A stretch of DNA of 45,674 nucleotides from Syntrophobacteraceae bacterium (GCA_013314815.1 JABUEY010000014.1:1-45674), one strand, 5' to 3'; counted from the first letter of the stretch, positions 8,692 through 16,801 are shown. Made by a program: numbers and translations. The notes: generated by a model not told the origin, from the sequence alone.

Positions 8692-9336
8692 CTAATCCAC
8701 AAAATCCGTAATATAAGGATTGGTTTCCATCTCCCGCCTGATCGTCGAACTGGGGCGGTCCCCATAGTCATGGCCGGGCCAGACGATCGTGTCCGGGGGC
8801 AGGGTGATCACCTTCTTCTTCAGTGATTCGATCAACTGGGAAAACGATCCTCCCGGAAGGTCCGTCCTTCCGACGGCACCCACAAAAAGCGTATCGCCGG
8901 TAAAAAGATTGCCGTCGATGAGTATGCAGCAGGCGCCGGGAGTGTGACCGGGCGTGTGCAGGAACTTCATGGTGATGCCGCCGAAGGTGAGTTCGTCTCC
9001 ATCCTGGACTGTGATATCCGCGGGAGGGTGCGGGCAAAGGCCCATCATCCGCGCCCAGTTCTTGATTTCTACCTGCTGGAAGTAGGTTTCGTCCAGGGCA
9101 TGCATGACCACGGGTGCGCCGAGGGCCCTGGCAAGCCGTTCGTTGCCGCACGTGTGGTCGGCGTGACCATGAGTGTTGACGATATATTTGAGCCTGACAT
9201 CTTTCTCACGGAGAAGCCGGATGAGCCGATCCTCGTCACCGGCCGGATCGATCAGTATTCCTTCTTTCGTTTCTTCATCGTACACGAGATAGCAGAAGAC
9301 TTCCATGTGGCCGACCGGGGTCTGAATTATTTTCAT
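8692..9336 (-). CDS. Metallo-beta-lactamase-fold hydrolase (glyoxalase II-like)
   Basis: A 214-aa hydrolase of the small glyoxalase II/YcbL-like group. Zn ligands are visible in THGHADH (residues 55-61), in LHTPGHTPG, in FTGDTLF and in the C-terminal PGHDYG. The length matches the short bacterial hydroxyacylglutathione-hydrolase-like proteins, whose true substrate is often not glutathione. ATG 9336 has GGAGAAAAGGAA directly upstream. The ogt start lies about 50 bp downstream, so the two may share a transcript. Confidence 0.9.
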   Translation of the reverse strand: MKIIQTPVGHMEVFCYLVYDEETKEGILIDPAGDEDRLIRLLREKDVRLKYIVNTHGHADHTCGNERLARALGAPVVMHALDETYFQQVEIKNWARMMGLCPHPPADITVQDGDELTFGGITMKFLHTPGHTPGACCILIDGNLFTGDTLFVGAVGRTDLPGGSFSQLIESLKKKVITLPPDTIVWPGHDYGDRPSSTIRREMETNPYITDFVD

Positions 9337-9451
9337 TTCCTTTTCTCCGGCTGAATGTGAGCGATGTCAACTGGTCCGGCAATCCGTCCACAATGGACCA
9401 ATACCGGTAAAATGTCAAAGGCGCACGGGTTCTTAGACCATCGGTGGGTTC

Positions 9452-10285
9452 CTAAGGCTTCTCGCCTCGATCCAGCAGGTCCTCGATTTCCCTCACAACC
9501 GCCGGCACCTCCCAGATGCCCTCCACGACGAAGTGTGCACCCGCCGCGATGAACCGGCGTTGAATCTCCGAGAGCCTGTTGTTCAAGTCTTCCGGGTCGA
9601 GTGCCGCGGCTTCCTGTTCGGTGAGTCCGAGTTCATTGCCAGTCCGGGTAACCCCGATGGTCCACATGCCCGCGTTCAAACCTTCCTCGATGTCCATCAG
9701 GGTGTCGCCCACCTTGACGCATGCCTCGAGGGGATAGACTTCGAGATGAATGGCATTGAGGTAGCACATCCAGGGATATGGACGACCGGCGGGAACATCC
9801 GACGCACAGACGACGGAATCGGGTTCATAGCCCCTTTCCCGGGCTGCAGGCACAAGAGCCTGCATCATGGAATACGAATACCCGGTTGTCGATCCGATCT
9901 TGATTCCCGCTTTTCGCAGTGTTTCGACGGCGTCCGTCAGCCCCGGGATGAGATCGGAATGCATCGTGACGGCATAGCCCATGACGGGCTCGATGCTCCT
10001 GTAGAGGTTTTCGGCATCGAGGTCGCCGGGAGGCGCACCGTAAACGTCTTCCCATTTTTCAGTGATGGATTCCATGCGCAGCATGGCCCGGACGTGTTCC
10101 ATCTTGGACAGGCCCATGGGCGCCCTGGCTTCTTCCACGGTCACCTCGACCCACCGGGTCCTGAACGCCTCGATGAACGCCGCAACAGGCCCGACACAGC
10201 CATAATCGACAGCCGTACCCGCCCAGTCCAGTATGACCGCCCTCACGGGTCCCCGGTACCGCCTTCCGCGGGAATGAATCTCCAT
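9452..10285 (-). CDS. phnX: Phosphonoacetaldehyde hydrolase
   Basis: A HAD-superfamily enzyme that cleaves phosphonoacetaldehyde to acetaldehyde and phosphate. The nucleophile is in VILDWAGTAVD (Asp 20). The Schiff-base Lys and neighbouring His of the cap domain are in MGLSKMEHVR (Lys 61, His 64). HAD motif II-like GSTTGYS and the acidic motif KVGDTLMDIEEG follow. The length of 277 aa is typical. GGGAGG stands upstream of ATG 10285. The usual partner 2-aminoethylphosphonate transaminase (PhnW) is not in the window, so the source of the aldehyde must be encoded elsewhere or the gene is a scavenging orphan. Confidence 0.92.
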   Translation of the reverse strand: MEIHSRGRRYRGPVRAVILDWAGTAVDYGCVGPVAAFIEAFRTRWVEVTVEEARAPMGLSKMEHVRAMLRMESITEKWEDVYGAPPGDLDAENLYRSIEPVMGYAVTMHSDLIPGLTDAVETLRKAGIKIGSTTGYSYSMMQALVPAARERGYEPDSVVCASDVPAGRPYPWMCYLNAIHLEVYPLEACVKVGDTLMDIEEGLNAGMWTIGVTRTGNELGLTEQEAAALDPEDLNNRLSEIQRRFIAAGAHFVVEGIWEVPAVVREIEDLLDRGEKP

Positions 10286-10637
10286 GATCCTGGTCCTCCC
10301 AAGAACTCCAGTCAGTGAAACAATACAGGCAACAAATCCAGTATATACTCATAATCGAGTGCCCGGAGCAACTTCATGCTGCAAAGCCGGTGATGTGCTC
10401 ATAACCTGCAGGAAGGCTTTCGTCTATTTCCATTTTGATCGTGCAGGCATAAAATATTCGACCTGGATCAGATTCCCGACACCTTCCCGTCGCCTATATC
10501 TCCCGAATTTCCTCCCTGCCGGGAATCGATGATCACGATCAGTCCATTCCGGGAATAAGTATGGACGTACTCACCCACGATAGGACATCCGGGGATTCCC
10601 CGGATTCCGATTTCTTCGAGGAGGCATCGAGTACAAC
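10286..10637. other. Divergent intergenic region, no gene supported
   Basis: About 350 bp between the divergent phnX and PrmA-like genes, expected to hold both promoters. It contains an AT-richer stretch around 10330-10360. I see no convincing sigma-70 pair, riboswitch or repeat. A minus-strand frame across 10468-10719 is open but overlaps the start of the methyltransferase gene and has no ribosome binding site. Confidence 0.5.
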
Positions 10638-11498
10638 ATGAACGAGCCGGATCGATCACCTGAGAGGCTGTTCGTTTACGAGTGCAAAGGGCCGGGATAT
10701 CCTCGACTCGATCCCGCAAGCAAAAGCTACCTCGGGCTGTGGCCAGAGCCCCCGTTCTATTACCTTTTCTTCAGCGGTGAAGCGGCGGAGGCTGTTTCCT
10801 CGTGGTTAGACCGGCATCCCAGCTTCCGCATGACCGGCACATACCACATCGAATACAACCAGTGGCGGGAGCCCCTTGTTTCAAGCCATCGAGTGGGGCC
10901 TTTTTCCATCAGTACCGGTCCCGGGGCACGCGATCGCCCAGGTTCCGGTGGTGCGATTGAACTGCGCTTGAATCCCGGATTGGTCTTCGGTTCCGGACTG
11001 CACCCCACCACGAGGGGATGCCTGCTCGCCATTGCCGAGTTTTCCGCCCGATATCCGATACGCAACGCGATCGACCTGGGAACGGGAACGGGAATCCTTG
11101 CCATTGCCTGTGCACTGATCGGAGTGCGGAAAATCATCGCGGTGGACTGCAATCCTCTTGCGGCTCGCATCGCCAGGGAAAACGTGAGGATCAATGCTGT
11201 CGAGGGAGCCGTGGACGTGGTGGCGGCGGCCGACCCGGCGGTGTTCAGAAGCCCGATGGACCTGCTGATCATGAACATCGAATGGCCCGTTCAGAAGAAA
11301 ATTCTTGAGAACATGGATCTGGATGCCTTCAAGATGCTCATCCTGAGCGGCTTCTTCAGGTCGGACCCGCTGGAATGGCACCGGGGTTTTCCTGGCTCAC
11401 ACCGGATCCTATCCCAATTGACCATCGAAGACTGGACTACGTTGGTTCTCAAGGCATGTCCGGATGATCGAGACGAGAAAAGGACCTTCGGTCCTTGA
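10638..11498 (+). CDS. PrmA-like (ribosomal protein L11 methyltransferase family) protein
   Basis: A class I SAM-dependent methyltransferase. The C-terminal half has PrmA hallmarks: LVFGSGLHPTTRGCL just before motif I, IDLGTGTGILAIA (from about residue 145) for SAM binding, the acidic motif II IIAVDCNP, and motif IV MNIEWPV where PrmA proteins have an N-I-L type sequence. The N-terminal 130 residues do not look like the PrmA L11-binding domain, so the substrate may not be L11. ATG 10638 has GAGGAGG upstream with a long spacer (about 13 nt). A short hairpin, AAGGACC-TTC-GGTCCTT, overlaps the stop codon (11480-11496). Confidence 0.75.
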   Translation: MNEPDRSPERLFVYECKGPGYPRLDPASKSYLGLWPEPPFYYLFFSGEAAEAVSSWLDRHPSFRMTGTYHIEYNQWREPLVSSHRVGPFSISTGPGARDRPGSGGAIELRLNPGLVFGSGLHPTTRGCLLAIAEFSARYPIRNAIDLGTGTGILAIACALIGVRKIIAVDCNPLAARIARENVRINAVEGAVDVVAAADPAVFRSPMDLLIMNIEWPVQKKILENMDLDAFKMLILSGFFRSDPLEWHRGFPGSHRILSQLTIEDWTTLVLKACPDDRDEKRTFGP

Positions 11499-11735
11499 CC
11501 AGCGGGGGTACTCTTCTTAACATAATGTAATGAAAAGGGAAATTTAAAGCCCGGACGTGTCCGGAAGTGGGTAAACAGGCTGGACTCGTGAATTCCTGGA
11601 GAGCTTCCGGCACCAGGGAGTATGGGCCTGGAGTCGGCGAGAAATCGCCTGGATCTTGCGACCGGTTCGGGCAAGAAAGAGACAGAATGAATCGGGCTTA
11701 CGGGTTCAGCCGCCAATGCAGAAGGGTAAAGAACG

Positions 11736-12053
11736 ATGAAAGCAGGTCTTGTTTTTACAGGAACGGGACCCATAATGGTCCTGACGGCCTGCGAGTCATT
11801 CAAGGATCCCAGATTTATCGAACAACTCAACATGAAGGGGATCCACAGGTTCATTGCATATGATCTTCCAGTGGATCTCGTGAAACGGAAATACGGTGTG
11901 CATTTTGAGGTTGTAATGGGAGACTTGAAGCAGAGCGACGACTTGCGGGTATTGGATTACGAGGGACGCCGCGCCTTTTACAGCTTCCCCCTCGATCTTC
12001 TCAAAGACCCTGTCTACCATGAGGAACAGGAAATTCTTCATAAAGCCGCCTAG
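11736..12053 (+). CDS. Small conserved protein of unknown function
   Basis: A 105-aa soluble protein: MKAGLVFTGTGPIMVLTACES starts as a beta strand-loop-helix, followed by IHRFIAYDLPVDLVKRKYG and a C-terminal acidic region. There is no signal peptide, membrane segment or metal motif. The GTGTGP loop might bind a phosphate but is not a standard P-loop. It resembles short 'cytosolic protein' entries of sulfate reducers; I cannot assign a function. It lies about 240 bp after the methyltransferase gene and is followed by a strong terminator, so it may be a single-gene unit. Confidence 0.7.
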   Translation: MKAGLVFTGTGPIMVLTACESFKDPRFIEQLNMKGIHRFIAYDLPVDLVKRKYGVHFEVVMGDLKQSDDLRVLDYEGRRAFYSFPLDLLKDPVYHEEQEILHKAA

Positions 12054-12099
12054 TCCGGCGCGGCAGCAACTCTGTTGCTTTGAGTGAATGATCAGCCGT

Positions 12100-12137
12100 C
12101 CGTCGCACCCTTGCAGAGGGTGCGACGGATCTTTTTT
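12100..12137 (+). terminator. Intrinsic terminator
   Basis: Perfect 11-bp stem CCGTCGCACCC (12100-12110) / GGGTGCGACGG (12118-12128) with a 7-nt loop, followed by AT and a run of T at 12132-12138. It ends the transcript of the small gene at 11736-12053. Confidence 0.92.
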
Positions 12138-12138
12138 T

Positions 12139-12510
12139 GTTCTTCACAAGACGTGCACACCGACATCTGCCGCACAAGAATGCAATGCACCCGCAAACAA
12201 CGACATTCCCACAACCCCCACCCTGCCTGGCGACGACGCAGTTACCTTCAGCTATCGGGAGTGGGCACCTTCCGAGAGAGGACTTGCACCTCTCAAATCG
12301 CACCTGCTCCCAGGCGCACTCATTCCCGCCTTCACAGGAATGACGTTGTGATACCGGATGACGTTGTAATGCCGAATGACGTTGTGATGCCTTCGATCCT
12401 TTGCGTGAAAAGCACCGGAGGTACTCGTTTGCCGGATGAACCAATAAAAAGGGAGAGAAGCAAGAGAGCGTGGCAGCAGGCTCGGACTGTCCCTGCTGCC
12501 TAAGTGCTGA
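12139..12510. other. Intergenic stretch with repeats, no gene supported
   Basis: About 370 bp after the terminator. Long frames on both strands (12084-12503 plus, 12001-12444 minus) are low-complexity, have no ribosome binding sites, and one crosses the terminator. The only recognisable structure is the imperfect palindrome CATTCC...GGAATG around 12320-12342 and the 18-bp tandem repeats listed separately. Confidence 0.55.
12338..12391 (+). repeat. 18-bp tandem repeat, 3 copies
   Basis: Units at 12338-12355, 12356-12373 and 12374-12391. All share the core ATGACGTTGT and the unit consensus is close to GAATGACGTTGTGATGCC. The array abuts an imperfect CATTCC/GGAATG palindrome of the kind common in dispersed intergenic repeats. 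A related array with a 17-bp period lies at 21161-21228. Confidence 0.85.
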
Positions 12511-12933
12511 CTATTTCAAAGCCCCCTGTGGTCCCTGGATATTGAGGTTGCCCCCTGGTACTGGAGGTGGTGAAGTACAGGGGACCCATTTAAACTTCTG
12601 GGCGCCGTATCCGTCATCGTAATACCACGCCCCATAGGGGAATACGCCTTTGATCTTGAAGGCAGGAACACAGTGATCCTGGTTTCCAAGAGGATTCGCG
12701 GCGGTAATCTCATAGACAGACCCCAGATAACTGCCCAGTATCGGCCACTCTGGTTCAGTGCATCCCTGAACACTGTAAACGGTTCCCGTAATGTACTGGT
12801 GCTTGTAGTCAAGTGTGAGCCGATACTGGTTGCCAACAGCATCCTGAATACACATCCCGTCCCGAAGCCCCCATGCGGACGCCTCGGTTACCATACAAAG
12901 CACCATTAAGATTATCAGCACTCCGGTCCGCAT
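12511..12933 (-). CDS. Small secreted protein of unknown function
   Basis: A 140-aa protein with a clear Sec signal peptide (MRTGVLIILMVLCMVTEASA, cleavage near residue 20). The mature part is rich in aromatic residues and has a few Cys (GMCIQ, QGCTEPEW, DHCVPAF, WVPCTS) that could form disulfides. The tail is Pro/Gly-rich (PPPVPGGNLNIQGPQG). No lipobox. ATG 12933 has GAAGGAAA just upstream. I do not recognise a family. A possible small ORF ends 28 bp upstream on the same strand. Confidence 0.72.
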   Translation of the reverse strand: MRTGVLIILMVLCMVTEASAWGLRDGMCIQDAVGNQYRLTLDYKHQYITGTVYSVQGCTEPEWPILGSYLGSVYEITAANPLGNQDHCVPAFKIKGVFPYGAWYYDDGYGAQKFKWVPCTSPPPVPGGNLNIQGPQGALK

Positions 12934-12961
12934 AATTTCCTTCGCATAGTTGTTCAGTGAA

Positions 12962-13135
12962 TCAGTACGATAAACGCAAAGGGATGAAACCGTGATCCAT
13001 CAGTTCATGCCCCCAGAGCAATGTTGCTGCTCTAAAGGCAATCCTATCGGCAGTTTCAGGTGAGCTCTCATCAGCATCCCTCCACACTGAACAGGTTGGG
13101 ATGTAAAACTGCTCCTTGGCAAGTGATATGTACAA
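12962..13135 (-). CDS. Possible small ORF or gene remnant (57 aa)
   Basis: On the minus strand this frame is open from 13195 to the stop at 12962-12964 and reads like coding sequence (for example IPTCSVWRDADESS and RIAFRAATLLWGHELMDHG). The only plausible start is TTG 13135, preceded by GGAGAAGGAAAG. It could be a short gene co-transcribed with the secreted protein downstream, or the 3' end of a decayed gene, as the adjacent region upstream is degenerate. No family recognised. Confidence 0.3.
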   Translation of the reverse strand: MYISLAKEQFYIPTCSVWRDADESSPETADRIAFRAATLLWGHELMDHGFIPLRLSY

Positions 13136-13421
13136 AATACTTTCCTTCTCCCTGGGATTTTTGTCAACAAGGATGTTTCCACGGGTGCCGCTGGCTCAGC
13201 ACCCCGGTTTGCGAAGTGGTTTGCAGAACCTGAAGGATTCAAAACTTCTCTTCCCTGGATGGATTGACTGTCCGTGTGTCTGTGTGGAGAACAGTCGGTC
13301 TATCAGTCAGCGCCAGGGGGCACCTGCCTCGCACCAGGTGCATCACCCATACGGCACAGCAAGACTCTGATCATGGAAGACCACGGGGAGCCCCATGATG
13401 GTATTCATTGATTCCGGCAAG

Positions 13422-13910
13422 CTATTGCGGCAGAGAACCGGCGCCCAGAAAATGCCCCCTGGCCCGCCCAAGGGCCATGAGCGGGAAGTAGTGCCTGTGG
13501 AGAGCGTACTGGATCATGAATCCGCGCTGCAGTTCGAGACCTTGAGAGCCGCTGCGATCACCGTTCTGCATCCGCTGACCGGAACCGTATCCGGGAAATC
13601 CCGTCCCCGTATAAAAAGGCTCCTCCCAGGTCCTGTTTTCTTGAGTCTGCACAAGAAAGTCCAGCCCTCGACGTAGGACGGAGGCGATTCCCCCCATCCG
13701 CCATTCCGAATACAATGCCAGCAAAGAACAGATCCATGGAGGCTGGATTCCGCACCACACACCATCCCCCTGCCGCCGGATGATCCACTCGATGAATGAT
13801 CTTGCAGCCGTCTCAAGCGCGGGGTTCATCCCGGCATCCCTGTAAAGCTGCAGGATGCGGTCGAGGAGGTAAAGCACGTCTCCCACTTTCCTCATTGGCG
13901 CCAGAAAAGA
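13422..13910 (-). pseudogene. Squalene-hopene cyclase remnant with a large internal deletion
   Basis: This frame contains two separate pieces of a squalene-hopene cyclase. The first is IEWIIRRQGDGVWCGIQPPW with the following SLLALYSE, which belongs to the middle of the enzyme. The second is the C-terminal end: WEEPFYTGTGFPGYGSGQR and MIQYALHRHYFPLMALGRA. About 160 residues remain of a normal 630-750, the N-terminal half is gone, and the catalytic Asp-rich motif region falls in the missing interior. The upstream end fuses to the TetR remnant without a start codon of its own. The family makes hopanoid membrane lipids; this copy cannot. Confidence 0.82.
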
Positions 13911-14397
13911 ACAGGTCGGCAATCATGATGGTCGCGATCAATGGGTCGAGATTCCTTCCGGAACGAGTATCGGGCAAATGCCGCTGGATATACCCGGCCA
14001 TCAGGCAGGCAGCCTCTTCTTCACCGGGCCAGGGAGCGTTTTCCTTTCCAGGTGCGACCGGGCGACCAGCCTCATCAGGTCCTCACGGTCCGAAACGAAG
14101 TCGTACGTGGCGCGAAGGAGTTCCGAAGGATGAACGTTCGCAACCCGGGGAGCCTTCGGAGAAGGACAGAACAGAGCCGAGCCCTTCCTTCAGCAGACGC
14201 TCCCTGACCGCTCTGTACAGGCCTTCCTGGCTCCCGAAATGATAGTGTACAAGCGGCTGGGAAATGCTGGAGGCGCGGGCAATCTCCCTCATGGAGGTTC
14301 CTGCATACCCTTTCTCAGCGAACAGGTGCTAGGCGGCATCCACGACTGCACACCGAGTGGCCTTGGGATCCCGACTGCGCACTTTCTCATTTCCCAT
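13880..14397 (-). pseudogene. TetR-family regulator with one nonsense and two frameshift lesions
   Basis: From ATG 14397 (GGAG 7 nt upstream) the frame reads a TetR N-terminus, but codon 23 is TAG where family members continue (DAA-stop-HLFAEKGYAGTS). After the stop the helix-turn-helix is intact: MREIARASSISQPLVHYHFG. Near 14150 the frame shifts to give ELLRATYDFVSDREDLMRLV, and near 14055 it shifts back to give APWPGEEEAACLMAGYIQRH and IATIMIADLFFSGANEE, a typical TetR C-terminal domain. The 3' end runs into the hopene-cyclase remnant. Sequencing error could explain one lesion but hardly three next to a truncated neighbour. Confidence 0.82.
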
Positions 14398-14416
14398 GAC
14401 CGATCTCCATTTCTGT

Positions 14417-14457
14417 TGATCGATCAGTAAACACTCCTGCCGCAGGCATCTTGTCAA
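14417..14457 (-). promoter_or_regulatory. Probable tetR promoter with palindromic operator
   Basis: A perfect 10-bp palindrome TGATCGATCA (14417-14426) lies 20 bp upstream of the tetR start, and a consensus -35 box TTGACA reads on the minus strand at 14457-14452. The -10 position (about 14434-14428) is poor. A short palindrome between promoter and start is the usual autorepression layout in this family. The rest of the region up to 14716 holds no gene that I can support. Confidence 0.45.
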
Positions 14458-14716
14458 ATCCGCGGCTGAAATATATGTGCCGAATTTATCGGGCCAAGGC
14501 AGAATTTGAGGCGATCACCATGGGCCCCTGCCCCAGCGTGTCAAAATGAATTGACAATTCCCCTGTGAGTCAGTGGGTCACGATGACAGCCTCGCGACCC
14601 GCGGCATCCTTTGTCGACTTCCTGGAGTTGATGCAGGAGAGTCGAGTTTCATAACTGAAGGAGCGGACTGTTCCCGTTCCCCTTGTAGAGCACGTTTTCC
14701 AGCATCACGCAACAAA

Positions 14717-14914
14717 TCAGGAAGCCTTCCGTGAAATCTCCTGTCGACGGGAACCCCTCACGCAATTGAGTAGACAAAGGCGCCAGATACACCTTTTCGA
14801 TTCGCAGTCCAGACAGCGAAGATCCGCTGCGCACAATTGCCCTTCTGCCAGCAGACGGTTTAAAGTATCCGCGGCAATCTCCACACGCACTGTCCCGCGC
14901 CCTGAAGTCTCCAT
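14717..14914 (-). CDS. Small Cys-rich protein downstream of the DUF2325 gene
   Basis: A 65-aa protein with a compact Cys cluster: LCAADLRCLDCESKRCIWRLC gives five Cys in about 20 residues, suggesting a Zn or Fe-S site, preceded by a short helix (AADTLNRLLAEGQ). ATG 14914 has GGGAGG 7-8 nt upstream, which also argues against the GTG at 14929. It starts 50 bp after the DUF2325 gene on the same strand and is probably co-transcribed with it. I know no function; a longer overlapping minus-strand frame (14649-14993) is less convincing. Confidence 0.65.
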   Translation of the reverse strand: METSGRGTVRVEIAADTLNRLLAEGQLCAADLRCLDCESKRCIWRLCLLNCVRGSRRQEISRKAS

Positions 14915-14964
14915 CCCAGGACCTCCCACCGGTCAATGGATACCCGATTGGAAAGAGGTATAGA

Positions 14965-16170
14965 TCATCCGTTGCCCAACACCTGAGAAACACCGGTCAG
15001 GCCTGAACTCGTCAACATGTGAATGGGCTTATTGTATTTCTTGCCCAGTTTTTTCACCATCTGGCAGGCTGCATGGCTATTGCAGGTGACGGGACAAAGG
15101 ACGACGTCCGCCCGCTTGAGGCTGCTTTCGAGTTTCCTGGAGCCGTTCTTGAGGTTGCCGTCGTGGTATTCGAATATCCCTCCGCTGCCTTCAATCAATT
15201 CCCGGTACAGGGACTCCATCCTGGTGACACCTCCAACAATCAGGACCCTTTTTCGGCAAAGGTCGAAGGATGGACAACTCTCGCGGCATTCGTTCATATC
15301 CAGGCACTGGTGGAGGACAACCTCCAACTCATCGCTGATGTGTGCGCTCAACTCACATTGCCTGCCCCAGTCTTCCAGCAGCCGCTGATTTTCCTTCTGA
15401 AGGACAGTCAACCTATGTGCATAGTCATTCACTTTTGCCGACAGCACGTCAATGTCCGCCCGGAGCCCGTTGTTTTCCTGCTCCAGAATTTCAACTGCTC
15501 CGCCTCTCAGTTTCATGATCTCATGACTTAAAGCCACCTTTTCCCTTTCCATAAAGGCCAGCCTGTTGTTGAGTTCCCTGAGACTCTGCCTCAGATCCGC
15601 CTGTTCCTTCTCCAGGCCCTTCCTGCACGCTGTCTCTCTTCTGTGTCTTTCATCCGCCCTGTGCCGCATGGCCTGTTCATGGTCCAGCAACCGCTTCAGT
15701 TTCGCGATCTGGTCACCCGTGTTGTGCATCTCCATGTGAACATCGCCAAAGATCTCCCTTCTGGCCTCCGTGGACAAGTCGGGCCTTGTCGCCGCCACCC
15801 AGAAAGCCCCCTTTGCGTCCGCGGTTCTGAAGCGGGACCGCCATTGCATGAGAAAACCATTCTCGGCCAGATTCCAGAGCTCCACTGCCTCCCTGCTGAA
15901 CTTGCCGCTGAGGAAATTGTCCACCCGGCGGGAAAGAAGGTTTTCATTTTCAGAGCCGGCAACCAGGATCTCATGGATTTCAAACGCACTCTTGCGCTTG
16001 AATGAAATGCCCGTCTTCTTGAGCAACTGCCTTTGTTCGGCGGGAGTCAGACACATGCCGACCAACGGACACTTGAAGTAAGAATCGATCTCCCAGAATC
16101 TGCGGCGTGATGACAAATCCGGGAATGAAGCTCCGCATTGTGGGGATTTCATAACAACATGGTCCTTCAT
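14965..16170 (-). CDS. DUF2325 domain protein with coiled coil
   Basis: A 401-aa protein. Residues about 1-150 form an N-terminal region with Cys (KSPQCGASF, YFKCPLVGMC). Residues about 150-270 are heptad-rich and very likely coiled coil. The C-terminal 100 residues match DUF2325: RVLIVGGVTRMESLYRELI, the motif FEYHDGN, LKRADVVLCPVTCNSHAACQ and KPIHMLTSSG. The Rossmann-like start and conserved Cys/His make a redox or nucleotide-linked role possible, but none is established. ATG 16170 follows GGGAGGAG; a GTG at 16194 would swallow that site. A Cys-rich small gene follows. Confidence 0.8.
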   Translation of the reverse strand: MKDHVVMKSPQCGASFPDLSSRRRFWEIDSYFKCPLVGMCLTPAEQRQLLKKTGISFKRKSAFEIHEILVAGSENENLLSRRVDNFLSGKFSREAVELWNLAENGFLMQWRSRFRTADAKGAFWVAATRPDLSTEARREIFGDVHMEMHNTGDQIAKLKRLLDHEQAMRHRADERHRRETACRKGLEKEQADLRQSLRELNNRLAFMEREKVALSHEIMKLRGGAVEILEQENNGLRADIDVLSAKVNDYAHRLTVLQKENQRLLEDWGRQCELSAHISDELEVVLHQCLDMNECRESCPSFDLCRKRVLIVGGVTRMESLYRELIEGSGGIFEYHDGNLKNGSRKLESSLKRADVVLCPVTCNSHAACQMVKKLGKKYNKPIHMLTSSGLTGVSQVLGNG

Positions 16171-16508
16171 GGAGCCGGCTCCTCCCGTTATCACTCGCCC
16201 AACCTATGATGTCTACCGCCCCGCATCACAGGAAAGGGAGCCAACCCACGACCTTCTTTCCTCATCGAGTGCAGTGCCACTGCGCACACCCGTCAAAACC
16301 GCGGGAAGAGATCAACAGGTCTCTGGGATTCGATCCCCCTGTCAGGGCATCTTCATGTTGTCTGCCAGCAGCATGCCTTTGGAACCCTCATATCACGGAA
16401 AGTTTTATATAGCAAACTCTATTGTCAAACTACAACTTTATGTGGATCCCATAATTTTTCTTTGACTTTCCATTTTCAATCCACTATCACATCCAGCCAT
16501 ACCCTGAC

Positions 16509-16539
16509 GGCTTGTGCCGGATCCAGGCCGGCACAAGCC
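16509..16539. repeat. Perfect 12-bp inverted repeat
   Basis: GGCTTGTGCCGG (16509-16520) and CCGGCACAAGCC (16528-16539) with a 7-nt loop. No T-run follows on either strand. It lies in the long leader or intergenic region before feoA and could be a structured mRNA element or a remnant terminator. Confidence 0.75.
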
Positions 16540-16801
16540 TGGCTTCAAGAACCCCGACCACAACAGGAGAGGACGCTGACATGCCTGACGCAGCCTGCTT
16601 CAAATCATGGCAGACTTTATGTCCCCGGCGCACCGAATCCTTCCGGGTTTGTTACCGGCCGGGACTTCACCTTTTAACCGGATGGATTAATGAGTGGACC
16701 CGCTGCGGTGGGCAATCAGGAGTCGATGTTTTCCCGCCCCCGGGATTTCCTGTACATAAGCGAGGGCTGTGAAAACACACGTCTTCGACAGGCGGCAGGT
16801 A

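Noticed and set aside
10468..10719. Minus-strand frame of 83 codons between phnX and the PrmA-like gene
   Set aside because: It overlaps the start of the methyltransferase gene and has no ribosome binding site or family resemblance.
12338..12391. CRISPR array
   Set aside because: The units are contiguous without spacers and are only 17-18 bp long, at both loci; no cas gene is present.
12084..12503. Plus- and minus-strand frames across the repeat region
   Set aside because: They cross the intrinsic terminator and the tandem repeats, are low-complexity and lack start signals.
16325..16350. tRNA T-arm-like sequence
   Set aside because: The complement resembles a T-loop but the stem does not pair and no other tRNA arms can be drawn.
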